Below, in pieces: positions 1 to 8,503 of a stretch of 64,000 bases of DNA; positions within the stretch are counted from its first letter, which is position 1, and each line of letters opens with the position of its first letter. This DNA is from Sphingomonas sp. LM7. Lineage in GTDB: Bacteria > Pseudomonadota > Alphaproteobacteria > Sphingomonadales > Sphingomonadaceae. The stretch spans positions 1,674,001 through 1,738,000 of the forward strand of contig NZ_CP019511.1 in NCBI RefSeq assembly GCF_002002925.1, written 5' to 3'. The notes beneath the pieces were generated by a model that did no database searches, was not told where the DNA came from, and saw only the letters and a program-made list of their open reading frames with translations. A program made the translations under genes and the position numbers.

Positions 1-609
1 GACGCCGCCGGGATCGCCCAGCGTGCGGGCCGCGGCGTTGAGCACCGCACCCCGGACGAAGCCGCCGCTGCCGAACTGATGGTCGATGCGGACCGCCAGC
101 GCCGTAGACGGGAAGATCGACGGTCCGTTGGGTCCGGTCGCGGCGATTTCGGAGCCGACGCCGAACGCCGGCGCGAGCAGCAGCCCGGCGGAATCGTTGC
201 TGTAGAATTCGCTGTTGAGATCATAGAGGCCGGCGCGCAGCGTGCTGCGCTCGCCGATCTTCTGTTCGATCCACGCTTCGAGCAGCCGTAGCCGGTGGCT
301 TGCGACTTCGATATTGTCCACGCCCTGCAGCGTGCCGGCGCGATCGTTGGGCATCCCGCCCATATTGACCAGCACGTCGACATGCATCGTCGCGCCGTTC
401 CACCCGGCAAGCTTTTCGAGTTCGAGATCGGCAGTGAGATCGAGATTGTCGAGCCAATAGACCTTGGCGGGCCGCCCCCCGGCGCCGATTGCGATCATGT
501 CCATCACATAAGAGGCAGACAGATCGACACCGTCCTGCGCATGCGCCGCGGGCGCGAGCAACGCGGTCGCCAACAGGATAGCCGATAGTTTCGCCGGGGG
601 GACCCGCAT
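1..609 (-). CDS. OprB-like carbohydrate porin, partial (C-terminus beyond the left edge)
   Basis: The reverse strand is open from an ATG at 609 to the window edge, giving 203 codons. The first ~24 residues form a clear Sec signal peptide (Lys near the start, hydrophobic core, AHA cleavage site before Gln). The rest alternates short beta-like stretches typical of an outer-membrane barrel: a VYWLDNLDLTADL segment, a stretch describing a mean LRAGLYDLNSEFY strand, and an FGVGSEIAATGPNGPSIFP loop. These are hallmarks I associate with carbohydrate-selective OprB-family porins, which let sugars cross the outer membrane. The gene is transcribed away from the DUF1993 gene. The C-terminal half is missing from the window, so the terminal Phe/Tyr barrel signal cannot be checked. 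The family call is moderately firm; substrate is unknown. Confidence 0.7.
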   Translation of the reverse strand, partial: MRVPPAKLSAILLATALLAPAAHAQDGVDLSASYVMDMIAIGAGGRPAKVYWLDNLDLTADLELEKLAGWNGATMHVDVLVNMGGMPNDRAGTLQGVDNIEVASHRLRLLEAWIEQKIGERSTLRAGLYDLNSEFYSNDSAGLLLAPAFGVGSEIAATGPNGPSIFPSTALAVRIDHQFGSGGFVRGAVLNAAARTLGDPGGV

Positions 610-758
610 GTCGCACGCCTTCTTCGATGCTGATCCCCAGCTCAATTATAGACGGTCGCGCGACCAAGCGGATCGTGGTCCGACAATTCCTTTTGCGGGC
701 GGCGCCGACTTGCGGGCTTGCGCTAGCCAAGCCCCGCCGCGCGCCCTATTCGGGCGCC

Positions 759-1268
759 ATGGCCACCGAACTCTACGACCTCACGGTCCCCGCCTTCCTC
801 CGCGGCTTCAAGGCAATGGCAGCGTTCCTCGAAAAGGCGCGCGCGCATGCCGATGCCAAAGGAATTCCGCATGTCGATCTGCTGACGGCGCGGCTCTATG
901 AAGACATGGCTACGCTCACCTCGCAGGTGCAGCGCGCGAGCGACGCGGCCAAGTTCGCCGGCGCGCGGCTTGCGGGAATCGAGGCGCCGGCCATACCAGA
1001 CACCGAAGCGAGCTTTAACGAACTGAAAGCGCGGATCGCCGCGACGGTGGCGTTTCTGGAAAGCATCCCGCGCGACGCCATCGACGGGCGCGAGGATGCC
1101 GATGTCGAACTCAAGACCCCTTCGCGCAGCTTCCAGTTCAAGGGCCGCGGTTATCTGCTCGGCTTCGCCCTGCCCAATTTCTATTTCCACCTCACCACCG
1201 CCTATGGGATCCTGCGCCACAACGGCGTGCCACTCGGCAAGATGGACTATCTGGGCGGCATCGGTTGA
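759..1268 (+). CDS. DUF1993 family protein
   Basis: This encodes 169 residues beginning MATELYDLTVPAFLRGF, the typical N-terminus of the DUF1993 family. The frame is open for another 44 codons upstream, but those residues are Arg-rich and unlike the family, so the ATG at 759 is chosen. The protein is predicted soluble and mostly helical, with a conserved-looking LYEDMATLTSQVQ segment and a closing FYFHLTTAYGILRHNGVPLGK region carrying His residues that resemble a DinB-like helical bundle. The biochemical role of DUF1993 is not established. The stop overlaps the TTG start of the ketopantoate reductase gene by 4 bp, so the two are probably co-translated. Confidence 0.8.
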   Translation: MATELYDLTVPAFLRGFKAMAAFLEKARAHADAKGIPHVDLLTARLYEDMATLTSQVQRASDAAKFAGARLAGIEAPAIPDTEASFNELKARIAATVAFLESIPRDAIDGREDADVELKTPSRSFQFKGRGYLLGFALPNFYFHLTTAYGILRHNGVPLGKMDYLGGIG

Positions 1269-2128
1269 CCCGGATCGCAGTCATCGGCGCCGGCGCGATC
1301 GGCGGCACGCTTGCCGCCTGGCTCGCGCAGGCGCATGACGTCACGGTGTGCGCGCGCGCGCCGCTCGCCGATCTCGAGATCGTGACCCCCGAACGGACGA
1401 TCCGCGCCGCTCCGCGCATCCTCAATGATCCGGCCGAAGCCACGCCGGTCGACTGGGTACTGGCGACGACCAAGACCTATGACTGCGCCGCCGCCGCGGC
1501 GTGGCTGCCGGGGCTGATGGGACCCGAGACGCGGCTGGCGGTGATCCAGAACGGCGTCGAACAGCGCGATCGCTTTCCGATGGTGGCCGCCGAACGCACG
1601 GTGCCGGTGATCATCGACTTGCCGGCCGAGCGCACTGCGCCAGGCCGGATCGTCCAGCGCCGCGACGGCACGATCCTGGTCCCCGACGGCGAGACGGGCG
1701 CGGCGCTGGTGGCGCTGTTCGCCGATACGGTGATCGACGCGAAGACCACGCCCGACTTCGTCACTGCCGCGTGGCGCAAACTGGCGATCAACTGCTCGGG
1801 AATCGTCAGCGCAATCACGCGGCGCGCCGCCGAAGTCGCCAACGACGAAGCCGTCGCCGAGGTGATGCGCGAGCTGGTGCGCGAGTGCATCGCAGTCGGC
1901 CGCTCCGAAGGCGCGACGCTGCCGGACAAGCTCGCCGACCAGGTCGTCGAATGGACGCGCAAGGCGCATCCGGACTCAGTCAATTCGCTCCATGCCGATT
2001 TCGTCGCCGGGCGCCCGATGGAGCTGGATGCGCGCAATGGCGTGATCGTCCGGCTGGGTGCGAAGCACGGGATCGCGACGCCGTTGAACGCGGCGATGGC
2101 GGCGCTGCTGGCGGCGAGCCAAAAATAG
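1265..2128 (+). CDS. panE: 2-dehydropantoate 2-reductase (ketopantoate reductase)
   Basis: The 287-residue product would reduce ketopantoate to pantoate with NADPH in pantothenate/CoA synthesis. It starts at a TTG that overlaps the previous stop (TTGA). The Rossmann motif GAGAIGG lies at residues 7-13. The segment WRKLAINCSGIVSAI (around residues 170-185) carries the catalytic Lys and Asn environment of the ApbA/PanE family. The late segment with SVNSLHADFVAGRPMELD is the usual substrate-domain signature. Length is normal for the family. Paralogues of this family act on other 2-keto acids, so panE is the most likely assignment but not certain. Confidence 0.83.
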   Translation: MTRIAVIGAGAIGGTLAAWLAQAHDVTVCARAPLADLEIVTPERTIRAAPRILNDPAEATPVDWVLATTKTYDCAAAAAWLPGLMGPETRLAVIQNGVEQRDRFPMVAAERTVPVIIDLPAERTAPGRIVQRRDGTILVPDGETGAALVALFADTVIDAKTTPDFVTAAWRKLAINCSGIVSAITRRAAEVANDEAVAEVMRELVRECIAVGRSEGATLPDKLADQVVEWTRKAHPDSVNSLHADFVAGRPMELDARNGVIVRLGAKHGIATPLNAAMAALLAASQK

Positions 2129-2147
2129 CCCCCCTGCGGGGAATATC

Positions 2148-2759
2148 TTACAGTTCCACGATCCGGCTGCCGAGCCGTTCGGCTTCGGCGCGGTCGTGGG
2201 TGACCATCAGGATCGGCAGGCGCAGCGCGTCGCGCAGCCGCTCGATCAGGCCCATGATCTCTTCGCGCCGAGCGCGGTCGAGCGAGGACAAGGGCTCGTC
2301 CAGAAGCAGGAAGCGCGGGTTGGAGAGCAGCGCGCGCCCGATCGCCACACGCCGCGCCTCGCCGCCCGAAAGCGTGCGCGGCCAGCGATCGAGCAGCCCG
2401 GCAAGCCCAAGCAGTGCGATCGTCTCGTCGACATCGACGGCGCCTTCGCCGCTGCGCCAGCCATATAGAAGATTGGCCTGCACGCGCTTGTGCGGAAACA
2501 GCCGCGGCTCCTGGAAGACATAGCCGGCGCGGCGGCGCTCGGGCGGCACGTCGAGGCCGAGGGCGGCGTCGAACAGGGTCTCGTCGCCGATGCGGACATG
2601 CCCGCGATCGGGCTCGACCAGCCCCGCGACCATGCCGAGCACGCTGGTCTTGCCTGCTCCCGAGGGACCGAACAGCACGGTCAGGCCGTCGCCGCCCGCG
2701 ATCCGGCAGGCGATCTCGGTGTCGCCCAGCCGCTTGGCGACATCGATGTCAAAGGACAT
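2148..2759 (-). CDS. modC: Molybdate ABC transporter ATP-binding protein (short form)
   Basis: This 203-residue ATPase has Walker A GPSGAGKTS (around residue 32), signature LSGGEARR, Walker B FLLLDEPLSSLD and a following switch His. It overlaps the 3' end of modB by 11 bp and completes a modA-modB-modC order on the minus strand. Textbook ModC proteins are ~350 residues with a C-terminal TOBE/MOP domain that binds molybdate; this one stops straight after the ATPase domain, so that regulatory domain is absent. The short form is seen in other bacteria, and no frameshift is visible. Role: energises molybdate (or tungstate) import. Confidence 0.85.
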   Translation of the reverse strand: MSFDIDVAKRLGDTEIACRIAGGDGLTVLFGPSGAGKTSVLGMVAGLVEPDRGHVRIGDETLFDAALGLDVPPERRRAGYVFQEPRLFPHKRVQANLLYGWRSGEGAVDVDETIALLGLAGLLDRWPRTLSGGEARRVAIGRALLSNPRFLLLDEPLSSLDRARREEIMGLIERLRDALRLPILMVTHDRAEAERLGSRIVEL

Positions 2760-3438
2760 GCAGCCCCCGCCCCGCGCGCCGCGCGATCATCTCCGAGGCT
2801 ATAAGCGCGACGAGCGACAGCAGCACCGATACCCCCGCCAGCCGCAATACCAGCGCCTCGCCGCCCGGGGTCTGCAGCGCGGCATAGATCGCCAGTGGCA
2901 GCGTCTGGGTTTCGCCGGGAACATTCGAGACGAAGGTGATCGTCGCGCCGAACTCGCCGAGCGCGCGGGCGAAGCCGAGCACCACCCCGGCGATAACTCC
3001 GGGCAGGCTGAGCGGCAGCGTCACGGTGCGAAAGGTGCGCCAGCGGCTTGCTCCCAGCGTTCGCGCCGCCTGTTCGAGCCGCAGATCGACGCCCTCAATT
3101 GACAGCCGGATCGCGCGGACCATCAGCGGCAGCGCCATCACGCCCGCCGCCACCGCCGCACCGGTCCAGCGAAACAGCACGCTGACTTCGAACCAGCTTT
3201 CGAGCCACGCCCCGATCGGCCCTGCCGGGGCGAAGGCGAGCAGCAGCAGCCAGCCGGTCACCACCGGCGGCACGACCAGCGGCAGATGCACCAGCGCGTC
3301 CACCAGCACCTTGCCGGGAAAACGCGCGCGGGCGAGCAGATAGGCCAGCGCGAACGCCAGCGGCAGGCTTGCCAGCACCGCGACGCCGCCGACCTTGAGC
3401 GACAAGGCGACGATGCCCCATTCCTCGGGCGTCAGCAT
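2749..3438 (-). CDS. modB: Molybdate ABC transporter permease
   Basis: The 229-residue membrane protein starts at the ATG at 3438, one base past the modA stop codon. The frame is open further upstream but only as an Arg/Cys-rich shadow of modA. It has five to six hydrophobic segments and the EAA-type cytoplasmic loop (residues ~130-150, EQAARTLGASRWRTF) that docks on ModC. The motif FARALGEFGATITF is the diagnostic ModB/CysT-family segment. It should form the inner-membrane channel of the high-affinity molybdate importer. Confidence 0.9.
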   Translation of the reverse strand: MLTPEEWGIVALSLKVGGVAVLASLPLAFALAYLLARARFPGKVLVDALVHLPLVVPPVVTGWLLLLAFAPAGPIGAWLESWFEVSVLFRWTGAAVAAGVMALPLMVRAIRLSIEGVDLRLEQAARTLGASRWRTFRTVTLPLSLPGVIAGVVLGFARALGEFGATITFVSNVPGETQTLPLAIYAALQTPGGEALVLRLAGVSVLLSLVALIASEMIARRAGRGLHVL

Positions 3439-3439
3439 C

Positions 3440-4201
3440 TCACAGCGCCTGGAAGCCGAACCGCACGAAGATCGCCTTGCCCGCAGGCGACAGCAGGAAG
3501 CGGCGCAGTCCCTCGGCGTCGGGGCTGGTCGACGCCTTGAGCCGCGCGAGCGGATAGCGGATCGGTGGGTGGCTGCTTGCCGGGAGCATCCGCACCGCGC
3601 GCACCTGGCGCGAGGCGCGCGCATCGGTAACATAGACCACGCCCCATTCCGCCGCGCCGCGCTCGACCAGCGCCAGCGCCGCGCGGACATTCTCGGCGCG
3701 CACCACGCGCTGCGCGACTGCGTTCCACAAGCCCAGTTTCTGCAGCGACGCCTGCGCATAGCGGCCGGCGGGAACCGAAGCCGGATCGGCCAGCGCCACC
3801 CGGCCGCTCGCCAGCAACCGCGACAGCGGGATGTTTGCGGTCGCGGCGCGCGCGGTGACGGGCTGTACGACCACCAGGCGGTTGCCGAGCAGATTGGCTC
3901 GGGTGCCCGGGACGATCAGCCCGCGGCGCTGGACATCGTCCATCCACGGTTCGTCGGCCGAGAAGAACAGGTCCGCCGCCCCACCCGCCGCAACCTGTCG
4001 CGCGAGTGCGGAGGAAGCGGCAAAGGACAGCACCGGCCGGACATGGCCGAGCCGCGCCCAGACATCCGCCGCAGCGTTCATCGATTCCTGCAGGCTGGCG
4101 GCGGCCAGCACCAGCGGCGGGCGTTGCGCCGCCAGCGCACGCGCGGACGGCAGCGACGCCGCGGCCGCACCGATCAGAAATTCGCGCCGGTCCAACCGCA
4201 T
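3440..4201 (-). CDS. modA: Molybdate-binding periplasmic protein
   Basis: The 253-residue protein begins with a twin-arginine-like leader (DRREFLIG followed by an Ala-rich core), suggesting Tat export. The mature part has the ModA hallmarks LVLAAASLQESMN (first oxyanion-binding Ser) and FAASSALARQVAAGGAADLFFSAD (second binding Ser and hinge). The remainder has the bilobed periplasmic binding-protein pattern. It heads the modABC set; a glycosyltransferase gene on the same strand ends 61 bp upstream, so readthrough is possible. Whether it prefers molybdate or tungstate cannot be told from sequence alone. Confidence 0.88.
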   Translation of the reverse strand: MRLDRREFLIGAAAASLPSARALAAQRPPLVLAAASLQESMNAAADVWARLGHVRPVLSFAASSALARQVAAGGAADLFFSADEPWMDDVQRRGLIVPGTRANLLGNRLVVVQPVTARAATANIPLSRLLASGRVALADPASVPAGRYAQASLQKLGLWNAVAQRVVRAENVRAALALVERGAAEWGVVYVTDARASRQVRAVRMLPASSHPPIRYPLARLKASTSPDAEGLRRFLLSPAGKAIFVRFGFQAL

Positions 4202-4262
4202 GCCTCGTCTCCTGCCGGTCCGCTATGACGCAGGCGCAGCATCCAGGGCAAGGACTCCGCGG

Positions 4263-5306
4263 TCAGCCGAGGCGCGAGAGGCCGCGCTTCACGGCACGCA
4301 TCCCGCCGATCACCTGGCTGGTGAGCAGGTCCGCCGCCGCGCCGAGCGGCATCGGCTGGCTGCCGAGCGTGCGATGCAGCAGCAGCGAGCCCGAACGCAC
4401 ACTGGCACGGCAAACCCGCCACCAGAGCTGCGAAATCTCGCTGTCCACCGCCGTGAGATCCTCCCGATGCTGTGCGCCGAATTCCTGCCGCAGCACGGCG
4501 ATGCCGCTGAACAGCCGGTTGAGCGTCTCGATATCGGGCACCGGCTCGCGCGCCATGACGTGGCGGACCAGCAGCGCGGCGATATCCGGGGCGCCGTCGC
4601 CGAGCAGCGACTGGTGCCGCTCGCGCAGCAGCAGTTCGGCGTGGGCGCGCATCGTGCCGTTGAACACTTGCGACGCGCCGCCGGCATGGCAGCGATAGAG
4701 CATCAGCACTTCGTCGATCTGCGCGACGCGGCCGTGCGGGCGCAGTCGCTGATATAGGTCGAAATCCTCGACATAACGCATCTCGGGCCGCTCGAACGGA
4801 TCGAGCCGCCGCGCAGCATCGGCGCGGAACATCACCGAGGACCACGCGATCGGGTTCTGCACCAGCATCAGCCAGTCGATCAGCACCGGGGTCAACGGAC
4901 GTGGCCAATTGCCGGGGTGGCGCTTGTTGTCGATCAGATAGTCGGTCGCGCTGCTGACCAGCGCGACGTCCTGATGGGCATCGAGATAGGCGACCTGCTG
5001 CGCGAAGCGCTCAGGCAGGCTGATATCGTCCTGGTCGAGCCCCGCGACATAGCGTCCGCGCGCCGCGGCGAAGGCGATGTTGCGCGCCACCACCGGGCCG
5101 CCATTGACCTCTGCGCGGATGACCCGGACCCGCGGATCGTCGAGCCGTTCGAGCACTGCGACGCTGTCGTCCTTCGAACAATCGTCGACGGCGATCAACT
5201 CCCAGTGCGTCAGCGTCTGCGCGCGCAGGCTTGCCAGCGTTGCGGGCAGCAGCACCGCGCCGTTGTATACCGCCATGATGACGGAGACGGTCGGCGCCGC
5301 ACTCAT
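4263..5306 (-). CDS. Family 2 glycosyltransferase
   Basis: The 347-residue protein opens with PTVSVIMAVYNGAVLLPATL, the GT-A nucleotide-binding start of GT2 enzymes. It carries VDDCSKD (first Asp of the sugar-nucleotide site) and GLDQDD (DxD-like metal site), then an RYVEDFDLYQRL acceptor-loop segment. No membrane helix is visible in the N-terminal half. The ATG at 5306 overlaps the stop of the aminotransferase-flavoprotein fusion by 4 bp, so both proteins are made from one message and probably act in one pathway. A plausible job is attaching a modified amino sugar to a surface glycan or small molecule. Donor and acceptor are unknown. Confidence 0.85.
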   Translation of the reverse strand: MSAAPTVSVIMAVYNGAVLLPATLASLRAQTLTHWELIAVDDCSKDDSVAVLERLDDPRVRVIRAEVNGGPVVARNIAFAAARGRYVAGLDQDDISLPERFAQQVAYLDAHQDVALVSSATDYLIDNKRHPGNWPRPLTPVLIDWLMLVQNPIAWSSVMFRADAARRLDPFERPEMRYVEDFDLYQRLRPHGRVAQIDEVLMLYRCHAGGASQVFNGTMRAHAELLLRERHQSLLGDGAPDIAALLVRHVMAREPVPDIETLNRLFSGIAVLRQEFGAQHREDLTAVDSEISQLWWRVCRASVRSGSLLLHRTLGSQPMPLGAAADLLTSQVIGGMRAVKRGLSRLG

Positions 5307-7813
5307 GCGACTGCCTGTGCCTGCAGGTCGAGCAGTTGGTCCACGATCATGTGGCCGATGTCGTTCTGCCACAGCCACAGGCCGTTGGCCTTGCCGCTGA
5401 AGCTCGCTTCTCCGCCCAGCCGACCATCGGGAACATGCCCCGAGGCGAGGCCGATCCCGAAAACGCCGGGCACCGGCCGGCCCTCGATATCGATCACCCG
5501 GCATTGCTGGTCAACGAGGCGCGGCCGCCCTGGTGCGTCGGCAGCGAGCGCGATGCGATTGCCGTCGAGATCGTACAGCGGCAGCGCGCGCGGGCGATAG
5601 CCGAGCGCGCCGATGACGATATCCGCCGCTTCGATCTCGGCGCGGACCGCGGAATCCTCAATCGTGCCGATCCGGCGCAGCGCCATGCGCGGATCGGGCG
5701 CGCGGCCGCCGACGCCGAGCATGCGAAGCACGAGCTCGCGCGCCTCCAGCCGGAAGCCGGCGAGCCGATAGACGAACCCGCTGACCGGGCAGATATCCTG
5801 CGCGCCGAAGTCGGTGAAGCCGTCGGCACGCGCCGCCTCGACCGACGGATAGAAGGGCCGTAGCGGCCGGCGATGATAGAGCGCCAGTGCCCCCGCCCCC
5901 AGCGCCAATGCCGGTGCCGCCTTTAGCAGCAGCGCCGCCGCGGCAAGCGCGCTGGTCGATCCGCCGACGATCGCGATGCGCGGCGCGGGCACGCCCGCGA
6001 TCCGCGCGCGCAATGCGTCGAGCCCGCCGATGCGGAGGAATTCGTCGCCCGCCATCAGCCGCTCGCCGGCCAGCGTGCCCAGCGCCACCCCGGCGACCGG
6101 TTCGGCATAGACATTGGCGCGGGTCTGATAGCCGCCGGTCGCGATCACGAGCTTCTCCGCGCGCATCACCCGCACTTCGCCAGTGACGAGGTTACGCACT
6201 CGTGCTGCCCAGGCGCCGTCGGCGGTGCGCCGCGCCTCGACCACGTCGCTGCGGGTCACCACCGTGCCGCCCTGCCCCGCTACGATCGTCGCGAGTTGCG
6301 CGCCGGTCGCTTCGAGGAACGGCGTGGCGCGTGCCAGCGGCACGCCCAGCTTACCGACATGCATGGCGATTTCCTGGCCCGCGCTATGCACTTCGAGCGC
6401 AGCGATGCCGTCATTGGCATTGCCCTTGACCGCCGTCAGGAACGTCTCCGCCGTACTGTCCGACGTGATCGCATAGGTGCCGATCTCGCCGCGGCCGAGC
6501 ACCGCATCGCGCTCAACCACGGCCAGTCCCGAATTGGCCAGCCGGACCAGCGCATCGCTCTTGCTCGCCGCCGTGAGCAGCGCGGTTCCCGCGGGACCGC
6601 CGCCGACGATCAGCGCCGAATGGAGATGGCTGCCGCGCCGCTCCGACCCGACCAGCCCCTTGAGCCCCGAGGCTGCGCAGGCATCGATCAGCGCCCCGCA
6701 CACCCGCTCGACATCGCTCTGCGACATCCCGTCCGTGACCGGCAGCGACAGGATGCGCGCGCCGACATCGTCGCATACCGGCATCGGCTCGCTGACGCCG
6801 TGCGCGCGGAACCAGGGCTGCTCGCCCAGATGCGGGCTGAAGTAACTGGCCGCGCCGATGCCCTGCTCGGCGAGCGTATCGATGATCGCACGACGGTGCC
6901 CGGCAAAGGCGCGCGGCAACAGCAGCGACTGGAATTGCAGCGCCGGGCGCGATCCGCGCAACTCCTGGAACTCGAACCCTTTCTCGGCGGCGAACCCGCC
7001 CAGCATCTCGCGATAGACGGCGTCGAGCTGCATCCGGTGCGCCGCAATGCCCTCGATTTCCTCGAGCTTGGCGCGCGCCGCAAGGCCGAGCACTTCGGGA
7101 AGCTTGGCATTGAACCCAGGGCCCTCGGCCGAGCGCCCGCCTGCAAAGCCGAAATTGCTCATCCGGCGCAGCGCCGCGATCAGATCGGCGTCGCCCGAAT
7201 GGACGAGGCCGCCCTCTGCCGTGGCGAACACCTTGGTCGCATGCATCGAATAGACGATCGCGAAGGGCGCGCCGGCACCGAACTGGCCGCGGTCCGCATC
7301 CAGCGCGCCGAGCGAAGCCGCGGCGTCGATCACCACGCCCACGCCGCGCTCGGCATAGCCGCGGTAGCGCGCCAGATCGATGCCCGCGCCGAACGTGGCA
7401 TAAGGGACCACCGCGGCGATGCGATCGCCATATTTCTCGAATGCCCGCGCCTCGGCCTCGGCGCTTGCCGCCCAATCCTCGGGGTCGATGTCACACAGCA
7501 ACGGCGTCAGCCCTGCCCATTCCGCGGCATGCGCGGTTGCGGCGAAGGTGAAGCCCGGGATCAGCGCGAAATTACCCTTGCCCGCGCGCGGCCCCGCGGC
7601 ATGGCGGGTCGCCATCATCAGCCCCAGCGTGGCGTTGCCTACCGCAAGGCAGTCCCCTACCCCGCCGAACAGCTTCGCAGTCGCCGCGGCCTCGAAGCCG
7701 CGCACCACCGGCCCGCCATTCGAATAGACGCCGCGCGCCTCGATCTGCGCCAGCGCATCGCCCATCTGGCTCAGCTTTGGCGGGCACGGCGCGATCAGCG
7801 GCAGCCGATCCAT
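5303..7813 (-). CDS. Fusion of DegT/DnrJ/EryC1-type aminotransferase with FAD-dependent oxidoreductase
   Basis: A single 836-residue frame joins two complete domains. Residues 1-380 form a PLP sugar aminotransferase of the DegT/DnrJ/EryC1/StrS family: VGNATLGL cofactor loop near 58-65, VIDAA with Asp163, and the Schiff-base Lys194 in MHATK followed by AEGG. Residues ~398-836 form a flavoprotein with GGGPAG at 404-409, LVIATGGYQ near 555-563, a second dinucleotide motif (IAIVGGSTSA, 613-622) and a late VFGIGLASG FAD segment, a layout like class B flavin monooxygenases or ornithine/lysine N-hydroxylases. The linker (~380-398) is short and charged. The stop overlaps the GT2 start (ATGA). I infer formation and then oxidation of an amino sugar or amino acid derivative; the substrate is unknown. 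No frameshift is needed to explain the join. Confidence 0.8.
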   Translation of the reverse strand: MDRLPLIAPCPPKLSQMGDALAQIEARGVYSNGGPVVRGFEAAATAKLFGGVGDCLAVGNATLGLMMATRHAAGPRAGKGNFALIPGFTFAATAHAAEWAGLTPLLCDIDPEDWAASAEAEARAFEKYGDRIAAVVPYATFGAGIDLARYRGYAERGVGVVIDAAASLGALDADRGQFGAGAPFAIVYSMHATKVFATAEGGLVHSGDADLIAALRRMSNFGFAGGRSAEGPGFNAKLPEVLGLAARAKLEEIEGIAAHRMQLDAVYREMLGGFAAEKGFEFQELRGSRPALQFQSLLLPRAFAGHRRAIIDTLAEQGIGAASYFSPHLGEQPWFRAHGVSEPMPVCDDVGARILSLPVTDGMSQSDVERVCGALIDACAASGLKGLVGSERRGSHLHSALIVGGGPAGTALLTAASKSDALVRLANSGLAVVERDAVLGRGEIGTYAITSDSTAETFLTAVKGNANDGIAALEVHSAGQEIAMHVGKLGVPLARATPFLEATGAQLATIVAGQGGTVVTRSDVVEARRTADGAWAARVRNLVTGEVRVMRAEKLVIATGGYQTRANVYAEPVAGVALGTLAGERLMAGDEFLRIGGLDALRARIAGVPAPRIAIVGGSTSALAAAALLLKAAPALALGAGALALYHRRPLRPFYPSVEAARADGFTDFGAQDICPVSGFVYRLAGFRLEARELVLRMLGVGGRAPDPRMALRRIGTIEDSAVRAEIEAADIVIGALGYRPRALPLYDLDGNRIALAADAPGRPRLVDQQCRVIDIEGRPVPGVFGIGLASGHVPDGRLGGEASFSGKANGLWLWQNDIGHMIVDQLLDLQAQAVA

Positions 7814-7954
7814 AAACTCTCTCCAGCTTCGGTCCCGGCCGGACGCACCGGCACTCGTCGGACGAACCTAGCCGCGCCGAACCTTCCATTTCGTAAAGCT
7901 ATCCGCGACGGCGCCCGCATGGACGCGGGGCCACGCACAGGCTAGCGCGGAACG

Positions 7955-8491
7955 ATGATTCTCGGCCCACCAGAACAGATCGATTCGGCCACTCGCGCCT
8001 TTTGCGCGACCATCTCGCCCGAAACCCCGTTCTATGTGCCGGTTCGGCCCGCACCGGCATCCAAACCCGCATATTGCTTCGACAACTCAGTCACCTATGC
8101 ACAAGCGAATGGCGGCGAAGCGGTTTATGGCTGGGCGATCTGGCACTGGCCGGGCCGGTGGTTCGAGGCCGAGCACCACGCCGTGTGGCGCAGCCCCGAT
8201 GGCGACCTGCTCGACGTCACGCCGCAGGCCGGCGATCCCGTCCGCGTGCTGTTCCTGCCCGATCCCAGCGCACCCTACGATCCCAGCACGTTCCGCCCCA
8301 ACATCATGGCACCCGACGGCGACAGCGCGGACGTGCGCGAATATATCGCGCTGGTCGCCCAGCGCGGCGACATTACCCGAACCTATTGGGAACCGGGGAT
8401 GGACGTGCTGCCGCTGTTCAGCGCCGAGGACCAGCGCCGATTGGACCCGATCGACGCGCGCATGGCCGAGCTCCGCGCCGCGATCGCCTGA
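7955..8491 (+). CDS. Hypothetical protein, possible papain-fold (NlpC/transglutaminase-like) hydrolase
   Basis: The 178-residue protein starts at the ATG at 7955, divergent from the fusion gene. I do not recognise a named family. It has a Cys-Phe-Asp-Asn segment (near residue 41), then a GWAIWHWPGRW stretch, EAEHHAVW (His pair near 71) and DLLDVTP (Asp near 83). Cys, His and Asp in that order and spacing recall cysteine hydrolases of the papain fold, but this is inference from motif order only. There is no signal peptide or membrane helix. The gene ends 12 bp before the COG2509 flavoprotein gene on the same strand, so the two may be co-transcribed. Confidence 0.6.
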   Translation: MILGPPEQIDSATRAFCATISPETPFYVPVRPAPASKPAYCFDNSVTYAQANGGEAVYGWAIWHWPGRWFEAEHHAVWRSPDGDLLDVTPQAGDPVRVLFLPDPSAPYDPSTFRPNIMAPDGDSADVREYIALVAQRGDITRTYWEPGMDVLPLFSAEDQRRLDPIDARMAELRAAIA

Positions 8492-8503
8492 AGAGCTGCC
8501 AGC

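Noticed and set aside
2129..2147. CCCC-TGC-GGGG as a terminator between panE and modC
   Set aside because: The stem is only 4 bp and no T-tract follows on either strand.
6296..7945. A 549-codon open frame on the plus strand across the aminotransferase-flavoprotein fusion
   Set aside because: Its product is low in hydrophobic order and rich in Arg/Ala/Gln, with no motif, while the minus-strand frame has two complete domain sets.
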